The translations under genes and the position numbers were made by a program. Shown here piece by piece: positions 1 through 10,929 of a stretch of DNA of 64,000 bases (position 1 is its first letter; each line of letters begins with the position of its first letter). The stretch covers positions 69,115,158 to 69,179,157 of the forward strand of contig NC_080583.1 of NCBI RefSeq assembly GCF_029962835.1. The letters are read 5' to 3'. This stretch comes from Magnolia sinica. Lineage: Eukaryota; Streptophyta; Magnoliopsida; Magnoliales; Magnoliaceae. The notes beneath the pieces were generated by a model. That model saw only the letters and a program-made list of their open reading frames with translations. It was not told the origin of the DNA and searched no databases.

Positions 1-1409
1 CAACCGTCGGGCTTGGTTATTCCAAATGAAATCCATGGTTAATTGCTTCCAATTACAAACCACGGAACCCAGCATTTCCAACCATTGTATGCCAAGCACT
101 AGATCAAGACCTGATAACGGCAGTGAGAAGAGGGTGAGATAAAACTCAGTTCCTTGTAAATTCACTATTACCTTATCAAAACACCCTTGACACTTCAATC
201 GCTCGCCATTTGCAACCCGAACAGTAAAAGTTTCCGTTGGTACCACTGTTAACCGCAACATGCTTGCCAGACGATCACTAATAAAGTTGTGTGTTAACCC
301 ACTGTCGATCAGCACCACTACTTCAAGAGAACCCATTGTTGCCATCATATGCATTGTTCTTGGAGCAGTCCATCCTGTCAATGTGTGTAACGTAATTTCA
401 GGTTCAAGTTCAGGTTCCTGCACCTCTGCCGCATCTTCTCCTGGGTCAAATTCTCCCGTTTGTTGGTCAATGACATCCTCACAGACCACATTACCAGCAC
501 CTGCGTTGCCTTCCAAGAGTAATAGCTGAGTTTTTTGGCATCGATGCCCAGCCGTAAATCGCAGTTAAAGCAGAGGCCTTGCACTCGTCTCCTCTACATC
601 TCCTCCTAGGATAAACGCCTGATTGTAGCAGCCGGAGTAGCAGGAGCAACACGAGTGGGTTGTGGAAGAGCTAGAGGAGCTCTCATAAGTGGTGGTCACA
701 TGAACCGCCGCTGTCGTGCAAGCTACTCATCTCTCATTCGTGCTAAATTGATGGCCTCCTTGAGGGATTTCGGTTTAAACATCCGAATCCCATCAGAAAT
801 TTCAGCCTTCAAGCCGCCCATGAACGTCCCCACCAACGCCTTCTGCGTCCATCCACTTACTTTGTTGCCGAGCTTCTCGAATTCACGTTGATAGTCTCTC
901 AACGTCCCCAGTTGCTTGATTCTTGAGAGAGCTTCATCAAAGTCTTCACAGCCTGATGGTCCGAAGCGAGCCCATAATTCCTCTTGGAATCTTTCCCATA
1001 AAATCACCTGTCCTTCTTTCGGTAACGTCTTACGAAGCCACTGCCACCACTGGTTGGCCTCCCCTTCAAGGTGATAAGAAGCCATGGGAACCTTTTGGTG
1101 TTCTGCCGTGCCTTGGTATTCAAAGAATTGTTCCACATGATTGAACCATACGGTTGGGTCATCTCCTGAAAATCGTGGGAATTCCAGCCTCGCCGTTTTG
1201 GAGGAAATGATCTGCCGACCCCCATTATCGCCTTCTTGGTGATAGTTGTCGTGGTTAGGATTCTCCTGGGTAGGATTTTCCTGGTTTACGATCACTATAC
1301 TCGAAAGTCGATTGATAGCTTCCTCCATTCGCTGAAGTCCTGCGTGAACTACACCAAGTCTAGATTTCAAGTGCTCAATACACTCTTTGTTAGTACCCAT
1401 TAGTAACCT

Positions 1410-1422
1410 GGCTTTGATACCA
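1410..1422 (-). other. primer binding site (tRNA-iMet type)
   Basis: On the minus strand this reads TGGTATCAAAGCC, one base different from the common plant TGGTATCAGAGCC site complementary to initiator tRNA-Met. It sits one base inside the LTR, as expected. Confidence 0.65.
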
Positions 1423-1423
1423 A

Positions 1424-1859
1424 TGATAGGTCCCAACACAAAGAATATACACACTAATACAATTATTCTCTTCGGGTGAGAACGTACCACACTTTTAAAT
1501 GCAAATACTTGATATCCATTAACGAAAACAATGGCTGCTTAAATAGGCAAAGCCACGTACCACAACCGACATACAAGGAAAATGGGAAACTGAAACTAAC
1601 AAATGGAACTTAACAAATGTAAAACAGAATGCCAATAACAGAGCATAATGAACGGAAGATAAATGACGTAAAACTCGCAACAACCCATTCCACTTCTGCA
1701 TGTTGAGCTACAACCCAGTCCTGTATGCAACTCACGTCCCCAAATATTTGAGATTCGGTTCCCCCCCCTCTCAAATCGTCGTGGCTTAACATTTATAATC
1801 ATTCTCTTTTTGGGTTGAGCTCCTTTCTGATTTGCTTAGTTGTTTTGTAATGACTATCA
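1424..1859 (-). repeat. 5' LTR of the Ty3/gypsy element
   Basis: The stretch opens with TGATAG and closes with CTATCA, a perfect 6-bp inverted end pair with the TG...CA rule. It lies directly next to a tRNA-iMet-like primer site. The partner LTR lies outside the window, so the outer border rests on the inverted ends only. Confidence 0.6.
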
Positions 1860-2026
1860 TTTCATGATTATCTGAAATTTAACCATAATCCACATGCCTA
1901 AGTGACTTGTCAAACTGCTGATTTTTCAACCAAAGTACAATCAAGCACTAGCATTGGTATAGATGCATTCCAAAATCAAATTGCGGAAAATACTTTTTTT
2001 AGAAATAAATGGAACAAGTTACCTTT

Positions 2027-2028
2027 AA

Positions 2029-2069
<41 letters not shown>
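2027..2069. repeat. (TAA)n microsatellite
   Basis: About 14 uninterrupted TAA/AAT triplets. It lies in the intron downstream of the second U2AF-like exon. Confidence 0.95.
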
Positions 2070-2083
2070 GGGAACAAGGTTAC

Positions 2084-2369
2084 CTCAAACGTTATCCCGT
2101 CTAATGCTATTGCATTTCTCACTTCTTTAACAGTTCTCATATCCACAAAAGCAAACTTCTTCTCGTGATTGATGTACACATTAACCATAGCATTGCCTAT
2201 AAAAGAAAATGCCTTAAATCAATTCCCTTCTATATTGCATAACAAAAAGGTATGATCTCAAAATATGAGCAGAAGAAAGAAACTGCAATACTAATACAAT
2301 ATACCGACCAGGACCAGCACTGTTTCCTCCAATAGCAGACATAACACAGCTAAAAAATGTTGCAATTGT
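2084..2369 (-). pseudogene. U2AF large subunit (U2AF65-like), two RRM1 exons; probable gene fragment
   Basis: Two exons, 2369-2309 and 2196-2084, are separated by a 112-bp intron with GT-AG borders. They join in frame to a conserved piece of plant U2AF65 RRM1: TIATFF..VM.AIGGN.AGPG, then VNVYINHEKKFAFVDMRT and NAIALDGITFE. The RNP1-like KKFAFV motif is kept. U2AF65 binds the polypyrimidine tract at 3' splice sites. Outer borders also look functional: AACAG before the first exon, and GAG followed by GTAACC after the second. I could not find the preceding exon (the RRM1 start) up to 5160 or the following one in 1860-2083. The LTR element at 1-1859 may have landed in the next intron, with more exons beyond the window. 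Either a genomic gene fragment or part of a real gene with large introns is possible. No stop interrupts the two exons. Confidence 0.7.
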
Positions 2370-2865
2370 CTGTTACAAAACCAAAAGAAGAACATGAATA
2401 GTTAGAGCACTTTAAAAACTTGGACTAGTTGTTGAAAGTTTGCTGATATCAGAAGTCAACATAATAACCAGCTACAAGTCACTAGCTAATGGAGTTCATT
2501 AGCAAACAAAGCATGAAGCATAGGAACATAGGTATTGTAAAAGAAGCATAGGTATTTCAATAGTTCTATGGAACATATTTGAGTTAATAGCAGCGAAGTA
2601 AATGTTATACATAAGAAAAATAGAAAATTCACCACCAAGTACCAGTTTTTAATATCATGCACCAGAGATATTAAAAAACAGAACCTTTGACGTGTAAGCT
2701 CTATAAATATGTATAGCTGATTGAAGTTTTCTATCAACAGAAAGCAGAAACAAATTAAGAATCAGTCCCACAAGAAATCAAGCAATTCCAAAACACTGGT
2801 GGGCCACACCATGTAAAATTAGGTGCTCTGGCCGGTAAACTCAGTAGGCAATGCAAGAACTAAAA

Positions 2866-2914
2866 CAATGGACGGTCTAAAAATAGACCTTTAAATTTTC
2901 TAGACCATCCATTG
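2866..2914. repeat. short stem-loop (14-bp arms)
   Basis: CAATGGACGGTCTA at 2866-2879 is mirrored by TAGACCATCCATTG at 2901-2914 with one mismatch and a 21-base loop. It sits in MITE-like sequence and may be the remnant tip of a foldback element. Confidence 0.6.
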
Positions 2915-3549
2915 CTTTCATCAATGCATGGGCTGCCAGATAAGTGATAGGTTCGATTTCTTTAGAGGGCATGATCTGAACAGCATGTCCCACCAGATGA
3001 ACGCTTTGGATGTCATAGATTTGTGCCAGGTTGGCATGTAGAGCCACAAAGGAGTGAACTACTTACAAGTATGCATCATTAAAAGCTTACAAGAGGAAGA
3101 GGCTACCTAACATAAGCCATACCTTAAAGTAAGATGATTGAAATGAACCAGTATCAGATTCCTCATACTGATTTCCTTATTATTAACTTCAACCGATATC
3201 AGATTCCTTCTACTGATTTTCCCTCTTAACTTCCCAAGTGCAATTGAGTCAGCAACATTTCTTTTAACTGCTTGTAATCCTCATTAGAGATGTTATAGGA
3301 GATGTTATAGGAGACTTCAAGAGGAACAAGGAAGTGAGATTTTCGTCTAAAATATGAGATGGCTAATGAAGGAAAATATATACACTGCTTATAATCTCCA
3401 TTGCCATCCTCCCTCTCTTTTAACTGCTCCTCTGCTTCAGTCTTCATTCACAAAGTACTGATCTGACATCTCTGCAAACACCCAAATTCTCTTAGGTTTA
3501 AATTTACATGATACGAAGCATTTGCAGGCTGTCAGTCTTCTTCGTTCTG

Positions 3550-3552
<3 letters not shown>

Positions 3553-3617
<65 letters not shown>
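3553..3617. repeat. (CT)n microsatellite
   Basis: An unbroken CT run of about 65 bases, followed by a (TTTTTA)n-like tail. Confidence 0.95.
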
Positions 3618-3619
<2 letters not shown>

Positions 3620-4733
3620 TTTTATTTTTATTTTTATTTTTACAGATCTGATCTAAAAGCTTAGAATGACAACAATCCGAGTTAAAGAAATGATAGCGCT
3701 GGATCAAATTTTTCAATCCTTTGAGCTCTTTACAATGTGAGATTTTTTAGTAAAGCCCTAATCCGTTTATCTACAGATCTAGATAACAGGGAGACTCAAA
3801 ATTTTGGGGAAAAAAAAAACAATAGATCTTGTTCCAGTGCTAAGATCTGAACCTATTTCACCTAAAATCCTTATCCGGTTACAAATTTACAGGATATGGA
3901 ACTAAATTCCAGTATTATATCCTCTAGTAATCTGTGGCAAATGTCCCAGTGGCAAATGTCCACAATTCACCTCTTCAATCTCATATACAGTAGCTCGTGA
4001 CCTTCGGGATTTACATCACAAAAGTCAACGAAGAACAGTTTCCATTCGCACATGACCATAGGGGCATTTTCGTCACTGAGGTCATACAATTGGAGGTCCT
4101 TACGACATGAGACCGGAAAGGAAATACTAGGCCTAGTTTGGGAGTTATGCCAAATGGCATTTTACCGAAACTTGCAGGGGGCATCAAATGCAGGAGCGAA
4201 GACCCGATCATTCAGGTGTCTTCATTGTGCCTCAGGAGTGCACATGCTGTGTTTTTAAAACCCCTAATATACTGGTCTTTAAAACCTAACTGCCATCAGC
4301 AACCAAATTCTTCTCTCCAAGTCCAAAATTTTAGGGTCTCAGATGGGAAAAACTGCATACAAAGGATGGAGAAAAGATCATCAAAATGAAGAAAATGAAA
4401 AATAAGAACAATGAGAAGTGTTTCCAAAGAAATTCGTAAAATTTCTAGTTCCACTCTCTAAATTTCCACTTCTAGAGTCACGAATCAACAGAAACTCAGA
4501 AAATAGCAAAAAAAAATCATTAAAAGAAAAAAGAAAATGAGAAATCAAGAGCAAGAGTAAGCAAAATTTTCCCAACATTTTAAAAAATCAATGAAATTTC
4601 CGTGTGAAATCTCCGTTTCTAGGGTTTCGACTAAAAAAAACTCGAAAACATGCGAAAAGAATCAAAATCTGCAAACAAAGAAATCGCAAAGGTCTTTTTT
4701 ATGGGAATCCGACAAAATTCCACAAAAAAAAAA

Positions 4734-4762
4734 AAATAAAATAAAATAAAATAAAATAAAAT
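4734..4762. repeat. (AAAAT)n microsatellite
   Basis: About five to six AAAAT units directly after a poly(A) stretch. Confidence 0.9.
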
Positions 4763-4928
4763 CTCTACATTCCTCTCTAAATCAGACGATCTAGGGTTCT
4801 CGATTGAGAAAAAAACAGAAAACAGCAAAGAAATTCCAAACAAATCAAAAAAAACAAAATTGAGAGCTAGAACATCCGATCTTCGATGAGATTTAACAAG
4901 AAAATGTGGGAATAAGAGCAATACCGAC

Positions 4929-5160
4929 CTGCACGTCCGAGAAACGAGAATTCCGAAGCTCCTTTCGCCATCAAGCGACGAAATGGTTGGAACTGAAGAA
5001 AAAAATGGCGATTTTCGAGTGAAAATTGAGAGAAATGAGGGTTTTGGGAGACTTGCTTGGACTCGCTGAGAGACCTTTTGCTCGAAAAGCCTCTGAGAGA
5101 GGAATGGTGGCTTGCTTTTGTAGCCGGGCTTTACCGAAAATAACGAAAATGCCACCATAA
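4929..5160 (-). other. candidate 5' UTR and first exon, unidentified
   Basis: On the minus strand a C/T-rich leader leads to an ATG at 4971. From there 14 codons (MAKGASEFSFLGRA) run to a possible donor, GCAG followed by GTCGGTAT, at 4929. This composition, with a pyrimidine-rich leader, a short first coding exon and then an A/T-rich intron, is typical of plant 5' ends. I do not recognise the peptide. It might be the first exon of the gene carrying the U2AF-like exons 2.6 kb downstream, but U2AF65 N-termini I know do not start this way. Low confidence. Confidence 0.25.
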
Positions 5161-5264
5161 CTTTAAAAGGTCGAAATTACCCTTGCTACTTTCTCAAAAT
5201 ATCGGCATGTGTCTGGGGCGTTCACCATGCCCGACCAGGCACGGATTCCCTACATCATCCCTGG

Positions 5265-5574
5265 TTGTAATAGCCCGTGAAGCAAAGAGCTCTGTGGGCC
5301 CACTATGACATGGCATCCACTCCGTCCATCTTTTATGACAGATTATTTTAGAATGGGACCCAAAATAGTAGGTTGATTCAAAACTCTAATGGGCCATAAT
5401 GCATGGATTAGTGATAATGGGACCATTTACCTTTGAAATCTTACTGTGGCCCACCATAATGTTTATATGACATCCAACTTGCTCATAAGGTGATCTCAAT
5501 CAGGATGAAGGAAAAACCTAAATATGGTTCTGATCCAAAAGTTCGGTAGCCTCAAGAAGGCTTCAATGATAGAC
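5265..5574. repeat. GGGCCC-type MITE, truncated half
   Basis: It starts AGCTCTGTGGGCCCACTATG and continues with 'ccgtccat', a 'ttttagaatgggaccc' segment and 'gatccaaaagtt', the same order as the fuller copies at 28224-28650 and 29682-30129. It is cut where the 42-bp array element begins. Confidence 0.55.
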
Positions 5575-6992
5575 GTGTTCAAGAAAGAATTTTTCAGCCC
5601 ACTTCCATAAATGAGTTTCCAAAAATGATGGACGGACTTTTAGCCTCAGTTGCTAAATAACTGAGGCAAAAGGGAGACTTTTGGCCTCAGTTGCTCACCA
5701 ACCGAGGCAAAAGAGTAAACTTTTAGCCTCAGTTACTCACCAACCGAGGTAAAAGGGCAGATATTTGGCCTCAGTTTCTCACCAACCGAGGCAAAAGGGT
5801 AGACTTTTAGCCTTGGTTGCTGACTAACCGAGGCAAAATGATAGACTTTTGGCCTCATTTGCTCACCAATCGAGGCAAAAGAGTAAACTTTTGGCCTCAT
5901 TTTCTCACCAACCGAGGCAAAAGGGCAGACTTTTGGCCTCAGTTTTCAAAAACCGAGGTAAAATGGTAGACTTTTGGCCTCAGTTGCTCACCAATAGAGG
6001 CAAAAGAGTAGACTTTTGGCCTCAGTTTTCAATAACCGAGGCAAAAGGGCAGACTTTTGGCCTCAGTTTTCAATAACCGATATAAAAGAGCAGACTTTTG
6101 GCCTCAGTTGCTCACCAACCGAGGTAAAAGGGAAGACTTTTGGCCTTAGTTTCTCACCAACCGACACAAAAGGGCAAACTTTTTATCTCAATTGCTCACC
6201 AACCGAGGCAAAAGGGTAAACTTTTGGCCTCAGTTTTCAACAACCGAGGTAAAAGGGCAGACTTTTGGCCTCAGTTGCTCACTAACCGAGGCAAAAGGAT
6301 AGACTTTTGGCCTCAGTTGCTCACCAACCGTTGCAAAAGAGCAAACTTTTGGCCTCAGTTTCTCACCAACCAAGGCAAAAGGGCAAACTTTTAGCCTCAG
6401 TTGCTCACCAACCGAGGCAAAAGGGCAGACTTTTGGCCTCAGTTTCTCACCAACCGAGGCAAAAGGGCAGACTTTTGGCCTTAGTTTTTCAACAACCGAG
6501 GCAAAAGGGCAGACTTTTGGCATCGGTTCTCAACAACCGAGGCAAAAAGACAGATTTTGGCCTCAGTTGCTCACCAACTGAGGCAAAAGGGCACACTTTT
6601 GGCCTCATTTCTCACCAACCGAGGCAAAATGGCAAACTTTTAGCCTTAGTTGCTCACCAACTGAGGTAAAAGGGCAGACTTTTGGACTCAGTTCTCAACA
6701 ACCGAGGCAAGAGGGTAGACTTTTAGTATTAGTTGCTCACTAACCAAGGCAAAATGGCAGACTTTTGGCCTCAATTTCTCACCAACCGAGGTAAAAGGGT
6801 AGACTTTTAGCCTCAGTTGCTCGCCAACCAAGGCAAAATGACAGACTTTTGGCTTTAGTTTCCCACCAATTGAGGCAAAAAATAAATTTTTAACCTCAGT
6901 TCCTTTATAACCAAGGCTAAGAACCACATTTAGCCTCCTTTTTTTGAACCGAGGCTAAAAAATTGAGGCTAAAGGATTACTTTCTTGCAGTG
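5575..6992. mobile_element. CACTA-like non-autonomous element built of 42-bp hairpin repeats
   Basis: The right end reads, on the minus strand, CACTGCAAGAAAGTAATCC, the classic CACTA terminal sequence (CACTACAAGAAA in many plants). The left end at 5580 has a matching CAAGAAAGAATTTTTCAGCC, but its first five bases are GTGTT rather than CACTG, so that end is degraded. No 3-bp target duplication is obvious. The interior is almost entirely the tandem array at 5639-6958, which corresponds to the subterminal repeats that CACTA transposases bind. No transposase is present, so it would have to be moved in trans. Confidence 0.55.
5639..6958. repeat. 42-bp tandem hairpin array, about 31 copies
   Basis: Each unit carries GCCTC(A/G)GTT, a 7-base spacer (usually GCTCACC) and AACCGAGGC, giving a 9-bp perfect stem, followed by AAAAGGGCAGACTTTTG. 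I count 31-32 units by their GAGGCAAAAG core. Because 42 is a multiple of three, long open frames appear on both strands with a 14-residue period; these are an artefact of the period, not proteins. Some units lack the loop GCTCACC and have TTTTCAA instead. Confidence 0.95.
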
Positions 6993-7050
6993 TCATGACA
7001 TCTTCACTAAATCTTGAAACGTCCTCAAACCTGACTCTCTAATACCACTT

Positions 7051-7735
7051 TGTTGGAGTAAATCAACTCATTATCACACCACAATGATATAAACCCAAAC
7101 CACAACAAACCCTGATAACCCTAGGTATTAGAAATTTGAATCTAACACCAACACTAATCCATGTGCTTTGCAGAAGCACGATAAATGAAGATAGAATAAT
7201 ATAATAATATAGCAACAAGTTCATTAGAAAAAAAAAAAAAAACAATATAATAATGTTATTTACGTGGAAAAACCCTCCTTGCGGGAAAAAATCACTACAC
7301 AAAGCGACAGAGATCTCAACTATAATCAAAACTTTATAGTACACCACTCACCTTCTTCGATTATTGGATCAGTCGATCTCCCCTTACGATGCGCAACCCT
7401 AGAAAAACCCTAGTCCCTAGAGAAAAACCCTTACAAGTATCGAAAACCTTCTCACCTCAGGAAAACCTTCGCCTCTTAAAGAAATATACTAGCATTTTTC
7501 CGATAATAAAAGCCCTAATTCGGAATTAGCTGTATATACGGCATAGTTACGTAAAAACGCATAAACCATCGGTTGCACTTTCGGTCAATCGAGCTTTCAA
7601 CAGATACTCTCAGTCAACCGAAACAGTCCCAGTCCTTAATTGACTGGAAATAACACAACAAGGTTCAGTCGACCCCGATTTTCTCGATCGACCAAACCGC
7701 ACCTGCAGCCCAAAAGCAACGTATCCTACACAACA
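7051..7735 (-). repeat. Ty1/copia-type LTR (truncated element)
   Basis: The ends are TGTTGG...CAACA. A segment reading ACGTGGAAAAACCCTCCTTG followed by CGGGAAAAAA (about 7260-7290) is typical of copia LTRs. On the minus strand the LTR is followed at 7050-7033 by AAGTGGTATTAGAGAG, a worn tRNA-iMet primer site, so this would be a 5' LTR reading toward lower coordinates. Only about 40 bp of internal sequence remains before the CACTA-like element starts at 6992. A fossil; the rest of the element is not in the window. Confidence 0.6.
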
Positions 7736-8539
7736 TACCTGTTAACCCAAATGTCAAGCCAGCATCTTGGAAGATGTGTAAGATCAGAGATGCTCGTGAA
7801 GCTGGCCTAAGATCGAGCAAGTCCTGGGCTAATTAGATCACATACATCTTCTTTTCAAATGTAACTTTTAGACTGTGATCCTTTTTTCAGTGGCCCAATG
7901 ATTTGGACGGTTTTTAATTCCTGCAAGCTATGGCATGCGTAAGGTTGGAAAATCCCACTCAATTTCGATGTGAAAAGATCTCTCCGGAAGAACTAGGCTT
8001 TGGTAGTTCACTTTTGATAACGGAGAGCCGTGGGTGGAACATTCATGAGAACCGCCTTATTCCTCAGTTAAGGTACCTTATTTTCATCCTAATATAATTT
8101 TATTTTTATTTTTTTTTTATAAGTTCAAAAATTTTTACCAAAAAATTCTTCTTAAATATTTATTTGACTATAAAATAGCAATAAATTCTATATTTACCAA
8201 ATTATAGATTCTAATGGTCTCACGTACCATTCATTCTCATCTATATCCTCTCACGTGGAGATGGTTTACAACCGAATCCCTCCCATCCAATGGTCTCCCA
8301 CCAGCTAAGATTTATATTGAGCTTCCCTAACAGCAAAGGAGTTGGCTGGATCGAGTGGGACCCGTTTTCAAAATCTACTCCAACCATCACCTTTGTAACC
8401 TATTTTTAGGCAAAGGGCTCAAAAATCATTTCCATCTGTCATTCAACTGGATCATAAGATTAGAAATAGCGTATAGGACAACACCCACCCTCCAAATTAT
8501 TTCCCGCGGTATGTTTCACTTGAACCACGGATTGTCCCA
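7736..8539. other. spacer, no gene seen
   Basis: Low-complexity A/T stretches (8090-8190) and unassigned unique-looking sequence. I see no coding similarity. Confidence 0.4.
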
Positions 8540-8825
8540 AGTTTTGGGCCATAGTCCTAAGTTTTGGCCATCTTCTTCAAGCTTGGCATGGAGTTAGCTT
8601 GGGTAAGCAAAAGACGCGCCTGTGGAGAATGGCAATAGTTGCAATCTACTGGTCGGTCGGTCTGGGAAGAGAGAAATGGTAGATGTTTCAAGGATTTCTC
8701 TAACTCAGAAATGGCGATCGCTAGTAAGGCTATGCGATTAATCATGGAATGAGTTGTTCATGTTATAGGTCTAAAAGATTGTGATTTTCTTTTTCTTGAG
8801 GTTTGGCTCAGATTGCTTCATCGGT

Positions 8826-8830
<5 letters not shown>
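8540..8830 (+). mobile_element. LINE (non-LTR retrotransposon) C-terminal fragment
   Basis: Translating across one frameshift gives SWHGVSLGKQKTRLWRMAIV followed by AIYWSVWEERNGRCFKDFS and then EWVVHVIGL. This is the C-terminal tail of plant L1-type reverse transcriptases, whose usual pattern is a Trp-rich 'W..P.A..W.IWKERN.R.F' block. A small duplication (TCGG repeated in TCGGTCGGTCTGG) shifts the frame just before the EERN motif, so the copy is dead. The 5' part of the element is missing. Confidence 0.55.

Positions 8831-8920
<90 letters not shown>
8829..8920. repeat. compound (CT)n(TA)n microsatellite
   Basis: CT run at 8829-8870 joined through GTATATA to a TA run ending at 8920. Confidence 0.95.
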
Positions 8921-8924
<4 letters not shown>

Positions 8925-9117
8925 AGGTGCTTTCTCTCCCAACCATTTTCTTTAGTGTGGCCCATCTGTATCAAAGGGGTCAGCCTGATTTTTTTGGACT
9001 TGAGCCTAACATTGGGATTACACATTCGATGACGGGAATGGATTTCACGTAGACATCATGGGTAACTTCTTTTTTTTTTTTTTTCTTTTTTTTTTAAATC
9101 AGGGATGTCCCTTGTCA

Positions 9118-10000
9118 CCACATGGCATAAGCTATGTGAGGCCCACTATGATGTATGTGATTTATCCACTTCGCCCATCTGTTTGGCCAACTGATTTTAG
9201 AGCATAAGACCAAAGATGATGCAGATCCAACGCTCAAATGGGCCACACCACAGAATAGAGTGGGGATTGAACGGCAACAATTGAAAAATTCATAGGTTTA
9301 TGCAATATTACGGACAGGTTGGATGGTAAATGAATCATCACAATGAGCCCTAAGAAGGTTTCAACAGTGGGATGGCGTTATAAATACACACATCACGGTG
9401 GGCCCCAAGCCAAGTCGTGCAACATGATATCCCTCCCTGAGTTTTTTTGGCAGGGCCCAATGTGATGTGTATATGAAATCCAGTCTGACCATTAGACATA
9501 CAATCCTATGTAAGGCCCGCAATCAGGAAATCAGGCTAACCAGTTGACTAGGCCACACCGAAGGAAACAGTTGTGAGAGAATCCACTATTGATTTTTTCA
9601 CATAACGCACCATGATGATTATGTGAAATGCATTTAAACCATTAGATACCCAAAAGACATTTAGACCTGGGGTCCAAAAGTTGAGATAATCTGTAATTAA
9701 GGTGGGCCACACCGAGGGAAACAGTTTGGAGGGTAGGCATCGCCGTGGACACTGTTTCCTACCGTATGGTCCACCTGAATCACGGATGGAACTGAATTTT
9801 GAAAGGTACATAGGTTTAGCAACTGGTGAGCAGATTGGATTTCGTAAAGACATAACATCCCACCATTTAGTTAAACACCTCTGTCATTCCATCTTCATTG
9901 AAGTCTCCTCTCTTCTATTTAAGTGAAGAAGGCTACAACGTGTACGATAGCCTCATATCTGTAACATATTCCAAGATGATGACCTGATATTTGAGCTGGG
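9118..10000. repeat. degraded GGGCCC-type MITE copies
   Basis: At 9125-9440 there is a copy with GAGGCCCACTATGATGTATG at the left and CACATCACGGTGGGCCCC at the right. The part from 9440 to about 9860 repeats the family's phrases ('gggccacaccgaaggaaacag', 'catgatgatt') in pieces and in mixed orientation. No coding content is seen. Confidence 0.5.
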
Positions 10001-10208
10001 GTATATTTCATTATTGGGCCATTCTGATGAGCATTTCAAATCTCCCAAGTACCCCAAGATGCTCCATAGTAGTTGTTGGGTAAGTTGATAAACGATTCTT
10101 ACTCAGTTGTAATGTTTGTACGCTTAAATTTTCAAAAAAAAATAAAAATAAAAATAAAAATAAATAAAATAAAATCCCACGAGTGATTGAAGGTTGGCAC
10201 CCAAGTCA

Positions 10209-10835
10209 TTGTAAGATGAGCTTATTCTACAAGCACAGACCATTAGCCGCAAATGGACAGATATCCTTTCACATGGCCAAACCCAGCCATTGGCTTGAAG
10301 TCTTGGCTCATGGGGTTGAAATGCATGAAATCCTTGTTGGATGAGCTTTTACTCTGTAAGCATTGCACGTAAGGCTCATTGGGGTTGTGTGGATGGCATC
10401 CTTGCCAGCCGGGTTGCTCAACAGTGAAGGCCGATGCTCCAAAACTCAAATGAAGGGTCGTCCATTGTTTTCTATGATGGGTCAGGTGTGTTGAGTATAT
10501 ACCATCAGTGCATCATGTGAGCTCCGTATGCACTAAAATTTGGGCCTATACAAAGTGGACCACACCATAGAAAACAATAAACAACCATAAAAATAATAAA
10601 TAAATAAAAAGCCTCCCAATTCATGTGGTGACACACGATAGTAAAACAATAAACAACCATAAAAATAATAAATATATAAAAAGCCTCCCAATTCATGTGG
10701 TGACACACGATAGTTGGATCATCCTGATTTTTGGGCCGTCCAACTTTCTTGACAGGGAGACCGAATAGACAGTTTGGATGCCATGCACACCCATAGCCTC
10801 ACAGACGGCACTTGTAGAATAAAATTACTTTACAA
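10209..10835. mobile_element. MITE with about 28-bp terminal inverted repeats
   Basis: The left end TTGTAAGATGAGCTTATTCT(ACAAGCAC) matches the reverse complement of the right end, TTGTAAAGTAATTTTATTCT(ACAAGTGC). A target duplication is not clear, so I do not assign a superfamily. The tandem duplication at 10571-10714 lies inside it. Confidence 0.5.
10571..10714. repeat. 72-bp tandem duplication
   Basis: Units 10571-10642 and 10643-10714 differ by one base (TAAATAAAT versus TAAATATAT). The near identity means a very recent event. Confidence 0.95.
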
Positions 10836-10929
10836 GGACCTGTAAAGGTGTCGGGCTCACAAGGAAAACGCTAGGGTGGGACCCATATCCCAAGAAATAG
10901 CAGAACACTCTCATGGACATTCGAAAAAA

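Larger units (their letters stand above)
1..1859 (-). mobile_element. Ty3/gypsy LTR retrotransposon, 5' part only (cut by window edge)
   Basis: Read on the minus strand, the parts come in the order 5' LTR (1859-1424), primer binding site (1422-1410), gag (about 1400-720), a zinc-knuckle-like stretch (about 600-540) and an aspartic protease (about 430-90); the element then runs off the window. The gag matches the plant retrotransposon-gag type, with a W-rich block (WWQWL), FGP and a FMGGLKAEI motif. The protease keeps the hydrophobic flanks of the family around its active site. The gag start is best placed at 1400, just after the primer site, rather than at an ATG inside the LTR. This is a fossil: the reading frames carry several disruptive changes. 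A chromovirus-type lineage is my inference, since no RT or integrase is visible to settle it. Confidence 0.8.
2370..4928. other. non-coding spacer upstream of the U2AF-like exons
   Basis: I see no convincing exon here. It holds an inverted repeat (2866-2914), fragments of the GGGCCC-type MITE sequence (2795-3060), a long CT tract and A-rich DNA. If the U2AF exons belong to a working gene, its 5' introns would lie here. Confidence 0.4.

Noticed and set aside
4631-5158. 175-codon minus-strand open frame
   Set aside because: Low-complexity Phe/Ser-rich translation of an A/T- and C/T-rich leader and intron; a different frame fits a first exon better.
5849-6669. Long open frames on both strands with repeating residues
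   Set aside because: They follow from the 42-bp tandem unit and carry no recognisable protein.
5639-6958. CRISPR-like regular repeat array
   Set aside because: No unique spacers of constant length between conserved repeats, a plant genome context and CACTA-type ends.
8355-8597. 80-codon plus-strand frame before the LINE tail
   Set aside because: The recognisable LINE protein is in another frame; this one matches nothing.
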